DNA of 64,000 nt from Sciurus carolinensis (lineage: Eukaryota; Chordata; Mammalia; Rodentia; Sciuridae): assembly GCF_902686445.1 (NCBI RefSeq), contig NC_062219.1, positions 47,643,056 through 47,707,055 of the forward strand, written 5' to 3'. The position numbers and the translations under genes were made by a program. The notes beneath the pieces were generated by a model that did no database searches, was not told the origin of the DNA, and worked only from the letters and a program-made list of their open reading frames with translations. Below are positions 49,201 through 60,600 of this stretch, in pieces. Each line of letters starts with the position of its first letter. Position 1 is the first letter of the stretch.

Positions 49201-49380
49201 ATACAAAATTTGAAGCTGAAATTTATATTTGGGCTAATTATTCCCTTGAAATTACAAGCTCAGTTTCCTAAATACTGTAAAAGGGACAAGTATACTTTAA
49301 TAATCTTTAAAAAATCATGCATATAAACACAAAACAATTAGTATGGAACCCATTCTTTTTAAGAAAATAGGCATGGAACT
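45590..49380. other. Upstream DNA, largely unrecognised
   Basis: Contains a (CA)n(TCAC)n microsatellite at 46203-46243 and a GA-rich tract at about 46440-46495. Otherwise AT-rich DNA without nameable features. Confidence 0.55.
46203..46243. repeat. (CA)n(TCAC)n microsatellite
   Basis: CA repeats pass into three or four TCAC units. Confidence 0.95.
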
Positions 49381-49399
49381 TTCGGTAAAGCAAGTAGAA

Positions 49400-50099
49400 T
49401 GACAAATGTTTTCTATAAAGCTAACATAAAACTGGATAAAATTGACAAAAATTTATCTTTTTAACACTCTGGAAATCAACCAAAACCATAAAATAATCTT
49501 TGAAGTATTTAAATGGGAAAAATTGTTAAACTCTGGGTAAGAAGGATGAGGATATGTGGCATTCTGAACTGAAGCTGTTCACTTCACATATTCTACTCTC
49601 TCTCCCTAGTGAGGACAGAAGTTTTGCCCCACACAGATCAGGACTTGAGAACTGGCAGCTTCTCTGTCATGCTTAATTGGGGCTCATTCAGGTTGCAAAG
49701 GTGGGAGACAGTCACTCCCTGCAGCATTCCTAATGGATGTGATGGTCTCTGAGGTGGATGGACAGGGAAGGTCAATGGCTTTACTGATCTGAGGTTGTAT
49801 AGTCATAGTGGACCATGAGCATATTTATCCGATTGTGTGTGTGTAAATACTGTAGTCACCTATTCCTGGTCAACCCTGAAACTGCATGCACACAGAAGAT
49901 AAGAAAAGGTTCAGTGAAAAGTAGAACTGAGTCTGAAACAGACTTGAAAACAGCCTAACTTTAAGTGAGCTCCCCTGTCCACATAAAGGAGTTATCCTCT
50001 GGCAGAGGACAGAGCGTTACTGGTTCTCAGTGTTTGAGCATGACTCTGTCCAAACACTAAGTGATACAGACACAGGGCAATTCTTAGGAGTCCATGTTC

Positions 50100-50139
<40 letters not shown>

Positions 50140-50900
50140 ACCAAGCAGAAATAGTATGTATAAATGGCTAAATGGCTGGGGATAAAAATATCACAAATTT
50201 TGCCCAAATGAACAAATAAAAAAGAGCACCAATAATAATCTTCAGAAAGTTAAAAAAACTCAGAACCCAGACTCACTTCAACATATTATCTAATATATTT
50301 AGTTTTAAACAAAACAATTATGAGATGTGCAAAGAAGCGAGGATATGTGATCTATATTTAAGAAAAAAAAAACATTCAGTAGAAACAATCTATAACTATC
50401 CCCAAATAGTGGATTATGGAGACAAAAAATACAAATACTTTCCTTTTAAAAACAGTTATTTAGTTCAAAGAATGGAAGAAAACCATGTTTAAAGAATTAA
50501 AGGGATGTATGACAGCAATAAATCCACAAATAGAAGTCTTCAGTAATGAGATAGAAATTAGAAAAAAATAAACCAAACACATATTTTGGATTTGAAAACA
50601 AATGAAAAACCCACTAAAAGTTCTCAATAGCAGATTCAAGATGGCAGAAGAAAGAATTCATGAACTTAAAGATCAGTCAGCAGAAACTGCCTCAGTTGAC
50701 AGCCTCAGTTGAAGAACAAAGAGACCTGTGATATGTCAAGTCTGTCAGTACACACGTAGTGGGAGTTCCAGGAAACAAGACAGAGAAGGTAACAAAAAAA
50801 ATTATGAAAATGCAATGACTGAAAACTTACCAAATTTGATTTAAAATATTAATTTTGCATATCCAAGAATTTCAAAGAACCACAGATAGATAAATCTTTT
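49400..50900 (+). mobile_element. HAL1/L1-like LINE remnant, sense
   Basis: A purine-rich sense LINE. 49430-49620 ('actggataaaattgacaaaa', 'acactctggaaatcaacca', 'gaggatatgtggcattctg') resembles the 5' part of old L1/HAL1 elements. 50620-50840 ('gcagaagaaagaattcatga', 'gggagttccaggaaacaag', 'aaaacttaccaaatttgatt') resembles the ORF1 region. All frames are broken, so it is fossil. A (TG)n microsatellite lies inside at 50102-50137. Confidence 0.65.
50102..50137. repeat. (TG)n microsatellite
   Basis: Eighteen uninterrupted TG units. Confidence 0.97.
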
Positions 50901-51279
50901 GCCTGAAATTCTCCTCCCTGGCATTGTGTGGTTGAGTACTCTCAAGGGACTCCTCACACTCCTTAACTCTCTTGCCTGTGTTCCTTCTTCAGAGGAAGGG
51001 AAAACTATCTTGGTGAATTTCAAAATGCCATGGAACTTAAATCTTTCTCTATTCTACAGTCTTACATATGGATTTCCACCCATTTATATAGGCCATCAAT
51101 AAACAAATTTTCAAAACTTATTACATGGCTTCTCTATTTCCATTAGCTGATTAAATATATCTTCAGGATATTTCACAAGCATCCTGAATGTAGAATGGAG
51201 ATTTTACTTTGGTTTCTTATTTCTGTAACAGCATGAGCACCAAGAGTGGACAACAGGCAACATAAACTTCAATTACCTT

Positions 51280-53140
51280 TGACAGTTCCTTCTCCCTCAA
51301 CTTTACTTCATTGCCAGCTCCTGCCAATTCTATTGACAATTGTCTTTTTCCTATTCACTCCAACTGAATACTTCCCTAGTTCAAGATTTCATTAGTTTCT
51401 CACCTGCATTGATCCTATAACAGTGATTGGTTTTCATGACACTCTCCTCTCTTTAATGCATCCAAAACATAGTAGCCAGATTAATATTCAGTTTCAATCA
51501 TTTCACTGTTAAAACAATGAAAAGATTTGATGATTTCTTATGGCTCATAAAAAAATTTGAATTTCTTAGCAGAACATTCCTTTTCAAACTGTATTTGCCA
51601 CTTCCCTTCACCAACCCAAATTCCAGTTGTAAAAAAAATTTTTTTGGATATTTTCTTCAATTTAATTGGAATAAACCATGAAGTATAAAAAGAACTAAAT
51701 AAGGGGAAAAAAGGTTTATTACTTGTGGGTGGGTACAAGTTCCCTGACAACTTGTAAATATTCTTAAGAATTAACATTATGTAAGTTTTTGGAAGTGTGG
51801 AGTGGCCACATCAGCTACGGGAGATGAAAAGTTCATCTTTCCACGTGTCAAAAGACACGTGGCCATGGAATATGGTGAACAGATGGACAAGACTAGGGTG
51901 GAGGAGATCCCACCCAGGACTTTTTTAGCCAGTTATAGCTGATTTCTCAACTGAATGGGAGCAACTTACCAGTAAATGGATTCAGATAAAGAGCGCTTCT
52001 AGCATAGGGTTCATGAGACAAATAAAGATTAAAGCAGACAGTTTTGGAATACTTGGTTTTGTTATTTAAAGCCATGGAGGAACTTCTAGTTGGATCTGGG
52101 CAACCAAGTCTGGGCAAGCCCTCAGGGTACCCAGACCCTGGAAAATGGGAAGATGGAGGCTCTCATTAATTGGCTTGAAGCTGTTTTGTTTTTAGAGATA
52201 TACAATTGCCTGTTCACTGTTTTGTTGGAAAATGGAGGCTTTCTATCACTGTATAGCTTTGTGAATGAAATAAGCTTTTGCAAATTAAGTAGCAAAAACT
52301 CTGCAGCTGGGTTGGGCGTGGGTCAAATTGTTTAGCTAAGGTCCCTCTCTTTCTATATTTATGCAAAGTTAATTTGGGATTCAGTATAAGAATTATAATG
52401 CATTTTGAATTCATTGGATCCAAATTTAAAACATTTCATGAAGAAAGCTAGCACAGTAACTAAGGATAAGTAGAGGCAAAGTAGGAAAGCTGATCAGACC
52501 CCAAACAGAAGTGTGGAGAATTACAAAGCTCCTGCCGAACAAAGAACTCAAGAAGGTAATTATCTGTTGTGATTGTCGTTTACCTTACTAGACAGAATCA
52601 AGGTGACTGTAAATTCCTGCTGCAGTCATTGAAGGTGTAATCTTCATTAATGTACTAAGTTTCATAATGCCTCCCCCCCAAAACTGCCAAGGGCATTACT
52701 GAATACAGGAAAAAGGAAAAGCCTAAATAAATCGGAATAGATTGACTTTATATTCAATGCCTCAAAAAAAGCCTAAGTAAAATAGAATAGATTGACTTTC
52801 ATTCAATGTACTCAAGACATTTCAGGAAAAACAAATTCACACGATATTTTTGTTCACTAATAGACGTAAGAAGTAAATAAAGCCATTTTATGGAGCTATA
52901 TCTGAAATCTAGTCTTCATGAAAACAACTTTTCTGAATCTTCAGCTTTTATTTGACCTCAGCATTCACTATAATCATCAGTATTACTTTTCAGTTTAATT
53001 CTGGAGCTGGAACATTTCTAATTTTAAATAATGAATAATGATACTAGAATAAAATGGGTCTAAAACAAATCCTGTGCAAGCACAAGCAGCATGTCTTACT
53101 TGTTTTCCTCATGTATAGGAGGTGCTGGAGTATGCTGGTG
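51280..53140. other. Mostly unrecognised DNA with a diverged old repeat
   Basis: 51290-51540 has weak ancient-repeat character (tentatively L2-group). 52718-52812 is an imperfect duplication of about 46 bp ('gaatagattgactttatatt' and 'gaatagattgactttcattc'). Nothing else is recognised. Confidence 0.45.
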
Positions 53141-53149
53141 AGGAGCCAG

Positions 53150-53350
53150 GGGTCTAAAGTCAGATTCTCAGATTGATGGGCATTGAACAGATGTTAATTA
53201 CTCTCTGTGCCTCAGTTTTCTTTTCTGTTAAACAGAGGTAATGATCGTACTTACAACTCATAGGGTTGTTGCATTAAGAAATATGTAAAAATTTGCCCCA
53301 GCACCCAAAAAAAAAAAAAGAAATATGTAAAAATTTGCATTATCAGTAAA
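53150..53350 (+). repeat. MIR SINE carrying a tiny ID insertion
   Basis: 'actctctgtgcctcagtttt' and 'catagggttgttgcattaa' identify a sense MIR. At 53297-53317 it is interrupted by a short ID tail (separate entry). Confidence 0.8.
53297..53317 (+). mobile_element. Extremely 5'-truncated ID SINE insertion
   Basis: Only 'cccagcaccc' plus an A run remains, matching the sequence just before the A-tail of ID elements. A perfect 21-bp duplication (ending atgtaaaaatttgc) flanks it at 53276-53296 and 53318-53338, proving insertion by target-primed reverse transcription. Confidence 0.88.
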
Positions 53351-53832
53351 TCACTATGATTAGCTAATCTCGTTATACTTATGATGTTTTTATTTGATTT
53401 ACATTTTTAATCATGAAGTATAGTTATATAGATAACAAGAAAATTATTTAATATGATTATTAAAAACTGAATTTGGTAAGATTAATAGTTTGTACAACAA
53501 AGACAATGAAGTTAGTCTAAAATATATAGCCAGATGTATTGACCACAATAAATTATACCAACTGAATTTTATGTTTATTCTTTAAAACATTCAGGCAAAA
53601 TATATCAAACCACATACTGCTTACAAAGTGGCATTATAAACTTGTTTAAAAATCATGCTTCTTTATCTTTAGCACAGCTTTTAGAAACTACAACTGCTAC
53701 ATTCAGATGAGTAAGACTTTTACTAAAATTAAATCTCACACTATTTAGTATTCTCTAGGTCTGCATAATATTCTCATTCAACTATTTAGATACTCTCTAG
53801 GTCATCACGAACCTTTTCAGCAGGAATATAGT

Positions 53833-53836
<4 letters not shown>

Positions 53837-53880
<44 letters not shown>
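53837..53880. repeat. (AT)n microsatellite
   Basis: About 20 uninterrupted TA units, able to extrude as a cruciform. Confidence 0.95.
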
Positions 53881-53884
<4 letters not shown>

Positions 53885-55295
53885 AATTTCCTCCTCTAAA
53901 ACAGAGATGTATTTATAGTATAATATAGTATAATAAATATACTCAAAATAAAATTCTTTCCGAATCCTGAAGTAGTTGATATCTGACTACAAATATATAC
54001 TAGGGACACTAATATGCTAAACATAGTCCTGGAAGAGATATTTATGACTGATTAAGTATTGTTAAGTTTATAAGATGCCACAATTTTGAACTAACCTCCT
54101 GTACTAGTCCCCAGCAGACCAGACACAAATGGAGTCGCCCCTGCTGTGTCACATGACCAAACTGAAACTTTAAATAGGCAGGTAGATCACTAACAGATCA
54201 GTTTTTCCTAAGAATGGGAAATTCACAGCAACCAGTCAGAAAGAGCCTAGTCTTCCAAAATCAGCATAATAAGGAGGTCACCAATGCTCACTTATAAGAA
54301 AAGTGACCAAGAGTAGCCTGACCTTTACCAATCTGCTTTTCAGCTGTTCTATTTCCTTGTTTCCACTTTACAAGAGTCAACCATTCTGCCAAATTCTAGA
54401 ATCACAATATCACAATTAAAGATCAATTAGATCTTTCAATTAAATTTGTCACAATTTTGTCTTTTGACAATACAAACAAATAGAAGAGAAGAAAACGATA
54501 CCTTTATCAAAGAGAATCTTACTTTCTGGATACAGTTTGTTAAATCTGGGCAGTGTGTGAATTAGGCCAACGGGAAATGGAATAATCCATGAATCACTTC
54601 AAATGGAAAAATGAAGTGGAATCCTTTATCTCTCAGAATGTGATTTGACTTTAATTCTGCTAAAAAGTAGCAGAGAAATTTCAAGTTTTCTTTAAGCTGA
54701 TTAAAGCAGAGACTTGCCCATTTGGAGTGAAGATGTTGAGGACAAAAACTCATTTATTCATCAACAGAAAATTTTTAGTATGCTGAAGGTATAAAGATAA
54801 GAGATTGTTCTCAAGAATATCAGAATCTACTGCTGGGAGACAAATGTGTTAACAGATTAGTGCAACAATGTTCACTAAGCAAAATACAATACATTAAAAT
54901 ATAGCAGCTAAGATAAAGATCTGTGCAGCAAAAAGTAGAACTTCTTTTGCAGATAGCAGTGTTTTGCAAACAGCATTGTCTTACCTCTGGGTGAGAAATC
55001 TATAAATTTATGAATATAAAACAGGATGCATTCGTAAATAATACTTCCATAAATATGATGAAAAAGCCTGGTATTGTTGTTGGCTTTTATATAGTAGCTT
55101 CATAAACTTTATAGGGTTTTAACTTTCCTGAATCTTGTTTTCTTATTTAACTAGATATTGTACGTACCATGAAGAATAGTCGAGGTGCAGCAAAGGTCAG
55201 AGTTTGCCTGGCATGAATTAATTGATAAGACTATATGTTAATTTGTTCTTTGTTTTTTTAACTGACAATTGAATCTGAAGAAGCTAATGTAATTA
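53885..55295. other. AT-rich DNA without recognised features
   Basis: Nothing specific seen. Confidence 0.55.
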
Positions 55296-55879
55296 CATTT
55301 CACTCTAACTGTAAATGGGAATTCCTGTTACTGCACATCCTTACCTACACTTGAGATTGCCAGCATTTTTAATTTTAATTTTTATGAGAAAAAGAAAAAG
55401 TTGGCAGTATTTAACTGTGGTTTTCATTTGCAATTCCATGGTTACTAAAATATTTAAAAATATCTTCTTACACTTATTGGTGTATTCTTTTTTTTCATTC
55501 AAATCTCTTGCCCATTTCTCCCTGGGTTGTTTTACATATTGATTCATATATGTAATTTAAATATATACTGCAAACAAGACTTGCATATGTTGTATATTCT
55601 TCTCTCCTGTAGCTTGACCTTTTGCTAAATAAAGGTGTATTTTTGATAAACAGAGGTTCTTAATTAGTCTTTTCTTTTATTGTTGGTATTTTTTGTGATC
55701 TATATATAGATACTTGATTTATTTCAAAGGCACATCTTTTTCTGGACTCTGATTTGTTCTATGGATATGTTGGTCTATTCTTATTCCAATATTGCTATAT
55801 CTTAATTAGTATGGACATGTCATACATATTAGTATGTTAGAGCAAGTTCCCTCACCTCTTTCTTCCTATTTAAGAGTGC

Positions 55880-56055
55880 AATGAACTGTGATTCCAGTTG
55901 TTGAGGAGGATCATACATTTGAGGTCAGGTTGGGCAATTTTGTGACACTGTCTTAGAATAAAAATTTAAAATGAGCCAGTAATAGATCCCTTGCCTAGTA
56001 TGCACGAAGCCCTGGACTTAATCCCCAGGACACAAACAAAACGAAACAAACAACA
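55880..56055 (+). mobile_element. Degenerate B1-dID SINE
   Basis: A worn B1 half ('gtgattccagttgttgagga', 'gacactgtcttagaataaaa') plus an ID half ('cccttgcctagtatgcacg', 'acttaatccccaggacac') and an A-rich tail. The left end appears truncated. Confidence 0.75.
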
Positions 56056-56231
56056 GGGACAAAACAAAGTGCACTGACTATATCTGGTCCCTGGAATTTA
56101 TATATTTTTTAGAATCTTTTTCAAATTTCTCCCTCTCTCTTATCCCCCCTAAAAACCAACTAGGATTTTGAATTGAATTTTATTGAATCTAAAATTCTGT
56201 TTCAGGAAAATTAACATTTAAAAAAAGTTGA

Positions 56232-56325
56232 GGGGCTGGGGATATAGCTCAGTTGGTAGAGTGCTTGCCTCACCAGCAGGAGGCCCTGGGTTCAATCCCC
56301 AGGACCGCAAAAAAAAAAAAAAAAA
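56232..56325 (+). mobile_element. Young, intact ID SINE
   Basis: The body reads 'ggggctggggatatagctca', with intact pol III A box (TAGCTCAGTTGGTAGAGTG) and B box (GGTTCAATCCC) and a clean A18-type tail. The target site 'aaaaaagttgag' is duplicated at about 56222-56233 and just after the tail. It is the best-preserved ID copy in the window. Confidence 0.95.
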
Positions 56326-56504
56326 AGTTGAGTCTCCCCATCTATAAATGCAGTATATGTATTCATTAATTTGTATTTTTAAATGTTTTCCCAGAAATGT
56401 TTTATGTTTCATTAACAACTTTAAACATATGTATTCCTTGGTATTACATATTTTCGATCCTACTTTATTTGTTATATTTTCTATTGTTACTCAGAAATGA
56501 AAAA

Positions 56505-56797
56505 AAAAAAGAATTTTTATACTACTGGGGATTGAACTCAGGGTACTCTGTCACTGACCTCTGGTCCCTTCCCTTCCCTTCCCTCTCTCTCCCCTCCTCT
56601 TCCTCCTCCTCTCCCTCTTCCTCCTCCTTTTACCTCCTCTCCTCCTCCTCCTTCTTCTTTTTCTTCTTCTTCTTTTTTGTTTGTTTGTTTTTTCGTGACA
56701 GGATCTCACTAAGTTGCCCACGCTGGCCTTGAACTTATGATCCTCCTAACTCAGCCTCCCTAGTTCCTGGAATCACAGGTGCCACAATGTCTGGCAG
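56505..56797 (-). mobile_element. B1-dID SINE with expanded polypyrimidine linker
   Basis: The antisense ID half ('tactggggattgaactcagg') and antisense B1 half ('caggatctcactaagttgcc', 'ttcctggaatcacaggtgc') are separated by about 120 bp of CCCTT, CCT and CTT repeats (56568-56680), where the family normally has a short A-rich linker. Confidence 0.9.
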
Positions 56798-57659
56798 AAA
56801 TGGAATTTTTTAAATATACAAATAAATGTTAGAATTAAGTGAGTTTAACAAGGTTACTGGGTACAATCATATTGAACTCAATTGTAATATCTGCCTGTGG
56901 AATCTTTGATATTTTCTACATAAACAGTAATATCAAATGTCAGTTTTATTTGTTAATATAGTTCTTTTTCTTTTCTTACTACACCAACTAGGACCTCCAG
57001 AAAAAGTTTCCCTAGAAGAGATGATAACAATCTTACTTACCTTATTCCTGATCTCAGAAAGAAATCTTTCAATAATTCTACAGTGTCTTCTACTGGTGTT
57101 GTGTAGATATCTTCTATTAGATTATAGAAGTTATCTTCTATTCTTAGTTTGCCAAGATATATTTTAATCACAAAGAGATGCTGACTTGAACCAATTGCTT
57201 TTCTGCATTTAGTAATATGATCTGTATTATTCTGTCAATGTGATGAATTCTATTGATCAGTTTTTAATGTCAAAATAACATTGCATAATTATAACAAATT
57301 CAACTCATTTGAAACATATTGTCATTTGTACATACTCTTTATCTAATATTAAGAATTTTGATATAGTTGCTTATGATTGAGGTTTCCCTGCAATTTTTTT
57401 TCTCACAATTTTCTGTTCATGTTCTTATATCAAAGATAGGCTGACTGCATAGGTAAGTTGGAGAATGTTCCCTATTTTTTTGCATTCTGAAAAGGTGTAA
57501 GATTGGGATATTTGCTAGAGTGGAAAGTTTTATATTAAAATTTCAACTTTTCCAATTATGAGATATTTCTACTTCTTCATGTTGAAATTTCAGCAGGTTG
57601 TATTTTTCATATCCTACTACATTTACAATAAAATAGTTAAGACATAAAACACATATGTG

Positions 57660-60600
57660 TAAGAAATATAATTATTAATAAGATCTCTCAGGGATGAGAG
57701 TTATATTTAAGTGTAGTTCTTTCTTGGTTTTTTAAAGTCTGCATTATTAAAATGAGTTGTTACTTTGGAATGATTTTCAAACACAAGTGTGATACTAGAA
57801 AGAATGAGAATGAATTCTATTTGTTCGAGTTAAAATTAATAGCTGGATGCAAGGGCTTACTCAGTGTACTTGGCACCTGAAAGAGACCATTTTTCATCCT
57901 TTCTCTACATTACAGAAGTATTTACAGTTATAATTCTGAAATAAATCAAACAATAAATTTTCTAAAACAGCATGTGAAGTTTTCTTCAATTTTTCATATA
58001 TAATCATGCTAGTAAAAATTTTAAATGACATACTTTCGTCGAAAATGCAAAAATGATGTTTAACACATTGTAAATACATTAATGTGATTTAAAAAAAGAT
58101 GAAAATACTTGTATATTGGTTTGCTACAAGGTGCTCCTTAATCATATAATGGTTTAATTATATAGTGGTTAACTTTTGCAAATTTGTCACTGGCTTTGTC
58201 AAATTGAACTTTGACTCCTCATGATCAATACAATCAGTACAGCCAGATTCATCAACATATCTTTTATTCAGAGTTGATTGAAAAAAACTTTTTATTTAAT
58301 TCTTAAAGTTTCTTTTACATGAAAAAACAGATATAGAAATAGCAGAGATTCATAAAAGTCCCACTTCACAATAAATTCCAGAACTTGCAATATTGTCCAT
58401 GACTTTGTTTCTTTGGGATCCGTTCTAGCAGTTCTCAAATATTTCTGCAATTGAAAATTTTCTACTCAAGTAACTTTACCAGATAATTTATCATAAATTT
58501 CTATCATACTTGATAAAATTCTCCAAAACTTGCAATGACTATGAATTATTTGAGTTTGTTTCAGTCTCAGTTCCTATCTTCAATCCCTGTGGTACTATAT
58601 AATCTTGTGTTTAAACATAGACTAAACAATTATAGCACAGTGGTTATGAAAATGCAACAGAACTTAACTGCTTATTCTTAAAAAAGTGAAGCTGAGCCCA
58701 TGTGATCTGGGAGGTAAAATTATTTCTCTGTAGCATACAATGTTTATTGAAGAATAATAATTTTAAAAGTAGTAATCAATTTCAGTAACTGCAGCAGTCA
58801 TTTAGCATTTACACCAACAAAAGTTTTGCTTTTGCTTTTTTTTTTTTTTCCTAAGAGGAATAGTATTACTGATGTTGCTTGGAACTGTCAGTACATAGTC
58901 ATAATAGAAACCAGACTGACTTTTTATTATTATTTTATTTTATTCCTTTTCAATTTTCTACACACAAATCACCCCCTAGTTGCCTATTCTGGGGTGAACT
59001 ACTCCCATCATCTTCCCCTTGGTACACCACTGGCTAGGTGAGAAGAATAATGAAGCCAACTGAAAAAGAACACTCACTTCCTGCCAACCAGCAGGCCAAA
59101 TTGGCTTCTGAAATTAAGAGAGTCCAAGTAATTATAAGATTAATGAAGTGACTTGTTGATTTATTTCTAGAAATATTCATAAAACATACAAATTACATTC
59201 CCTCCTGTTCCTTTTAAGCTTGCTCAAATTCTTGTCATGTGCTTCATTTTTATCATCTCCAGATACTCTCAGTGAAGCACTGGAACCTACTCTGATATAT
59301 TTGAATGGATGAGTAACTGCTACCTCAAAGTCAAAATTTGGGGTTAGGCTTATAAATCTCTGCAGAACCATTTGGAGTATTTCCTGGAAGGCAAAAGTAT
59401 CTGCTTACTCTGTGTACATCCTCCTTGGTCTAAAAAGGAAATATCTGAGAAATTTAATTAAAGTCTAAGTGACCCATATTGTGAATTTAATAGACTGTGG
59501 CAGATGTTACATTTTTGGTTCATAGTTTTTAAAAAGAAAAAATAATAATTTGTGGTTAATTATTTCAAAGTTCTTCCATTCTAAGGACTTATTGTATAAA
59601 TTGTGGTAAGTAAAATAACTGAAAAAACAACATGAAATGCTTTTGGAATCAGATTTTCCACTAACTAAAATGACTGCACCTTGTATGTTTCCTAAGCTTC
59701 ACTGACAAATTTGGTTGAAGGAACTAGGACCCGTCTTTTTTAATAATCACAAAGTAACTATAAGAAGTGCTCATTTGGTGCTTCCTGTTTGGTTCTGCTG
59801 ATGGAGTAATGTTCCCTCCTGCTGCACCAATTGAGGATGTTTGTATTCTTGACCCCACTGCAGGGAAGCAGGAAAGAATCTGAACTCTGATGACTTGCTG
59901 TGCTTCTGGCTTTGATGTTCTGCTCCGGCCTCTATGGCAGAAGTTCAATGTGCAGAGGTACAGACCTGAACTTAAACCAAAAGCAGTGAAAATGCCAATT
60001 GAGGGGCTGACATTTAGCTGTTGTGTCTCTTATTTCTCTAACAACAGAATTTCTCTAGGAGCACACATAATTGTTTCAACTGCCCTCAAAATTAGGCAGT
60101 AAAGCATGCAACAACATATTTTCTAAAAAGTAGGTAGAATGACCTATGAGGTTCATACAACAGTAATGGGTTCATCAATAACAAACAGAAAATTTTGGAA
60201 TCAAGTATTCTGAGAACACTTCAAAAATTTGAATTTCAAATACTCTGTAATCCAGTGATTTCTCTCCCCTAAACACCAGCTCTGATTCTTTCAGCATATC
60301 ATTTGCCCAAAATCCTGACAGGGAAATCCATCCTCCTCCAGTTCTACCTTTTCTGGATCACTAACATCACAGGAGCCAGAAAGATAATTTAGGTTAAAGT
60401 TATGATCTTTCAGATAATATTTGGGAGCTTGGAAGTTTAATATAGCCCTGCATCTTAACTTGATCTTCCTTTTCCTCACTTGTTCACCCTGTGAAGGAAG
60501 AGTGAGAAATCCATGAAACATTGTTAACATTTTAGCCTTCTGCTAGAAAATAATCCTGTAAAGTACTTGGCTTGCTTCCTTCTTTATCTCTAGGGCCAAT

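Larger units (their letters stand above)
55300..57650 (-). mobile_element. Old L1 remnant (ORF2 region), antisense, split by three SINEs
   Basis: In the plus direction the order is 'tgtggttttcatttgcaatt' (55417), 'aaatctcttgcccatttctc' (55501), 'tttctggactctgatttgtt' (55738), 'attttattgaatctaaaatt' (56176), 'ttgttcc/ttattcctgatctcag' (57040) and 'tctgtcaatgtgatgaattc' (57231), ending near 57600 with 'agcaggttgtatttttcata'. This is the collinear antisense of L1 ORF2. It has many stops and indels and is fossil. Insertions at 55880, 56232 and 56505 postdate it. Confidence 0.85.

Noticed and set aside
56232..56325. tRNA gene (tRNA-Ala-like A and B boxes)
   Set aside because: The body matches dispersed ID SINEs and carries an A-tail and target-site duplication, so it is a retroposon rather than a tRNA gene. 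The same applies to the copies at 4794, 12838, 17730, 24758 and 45456.
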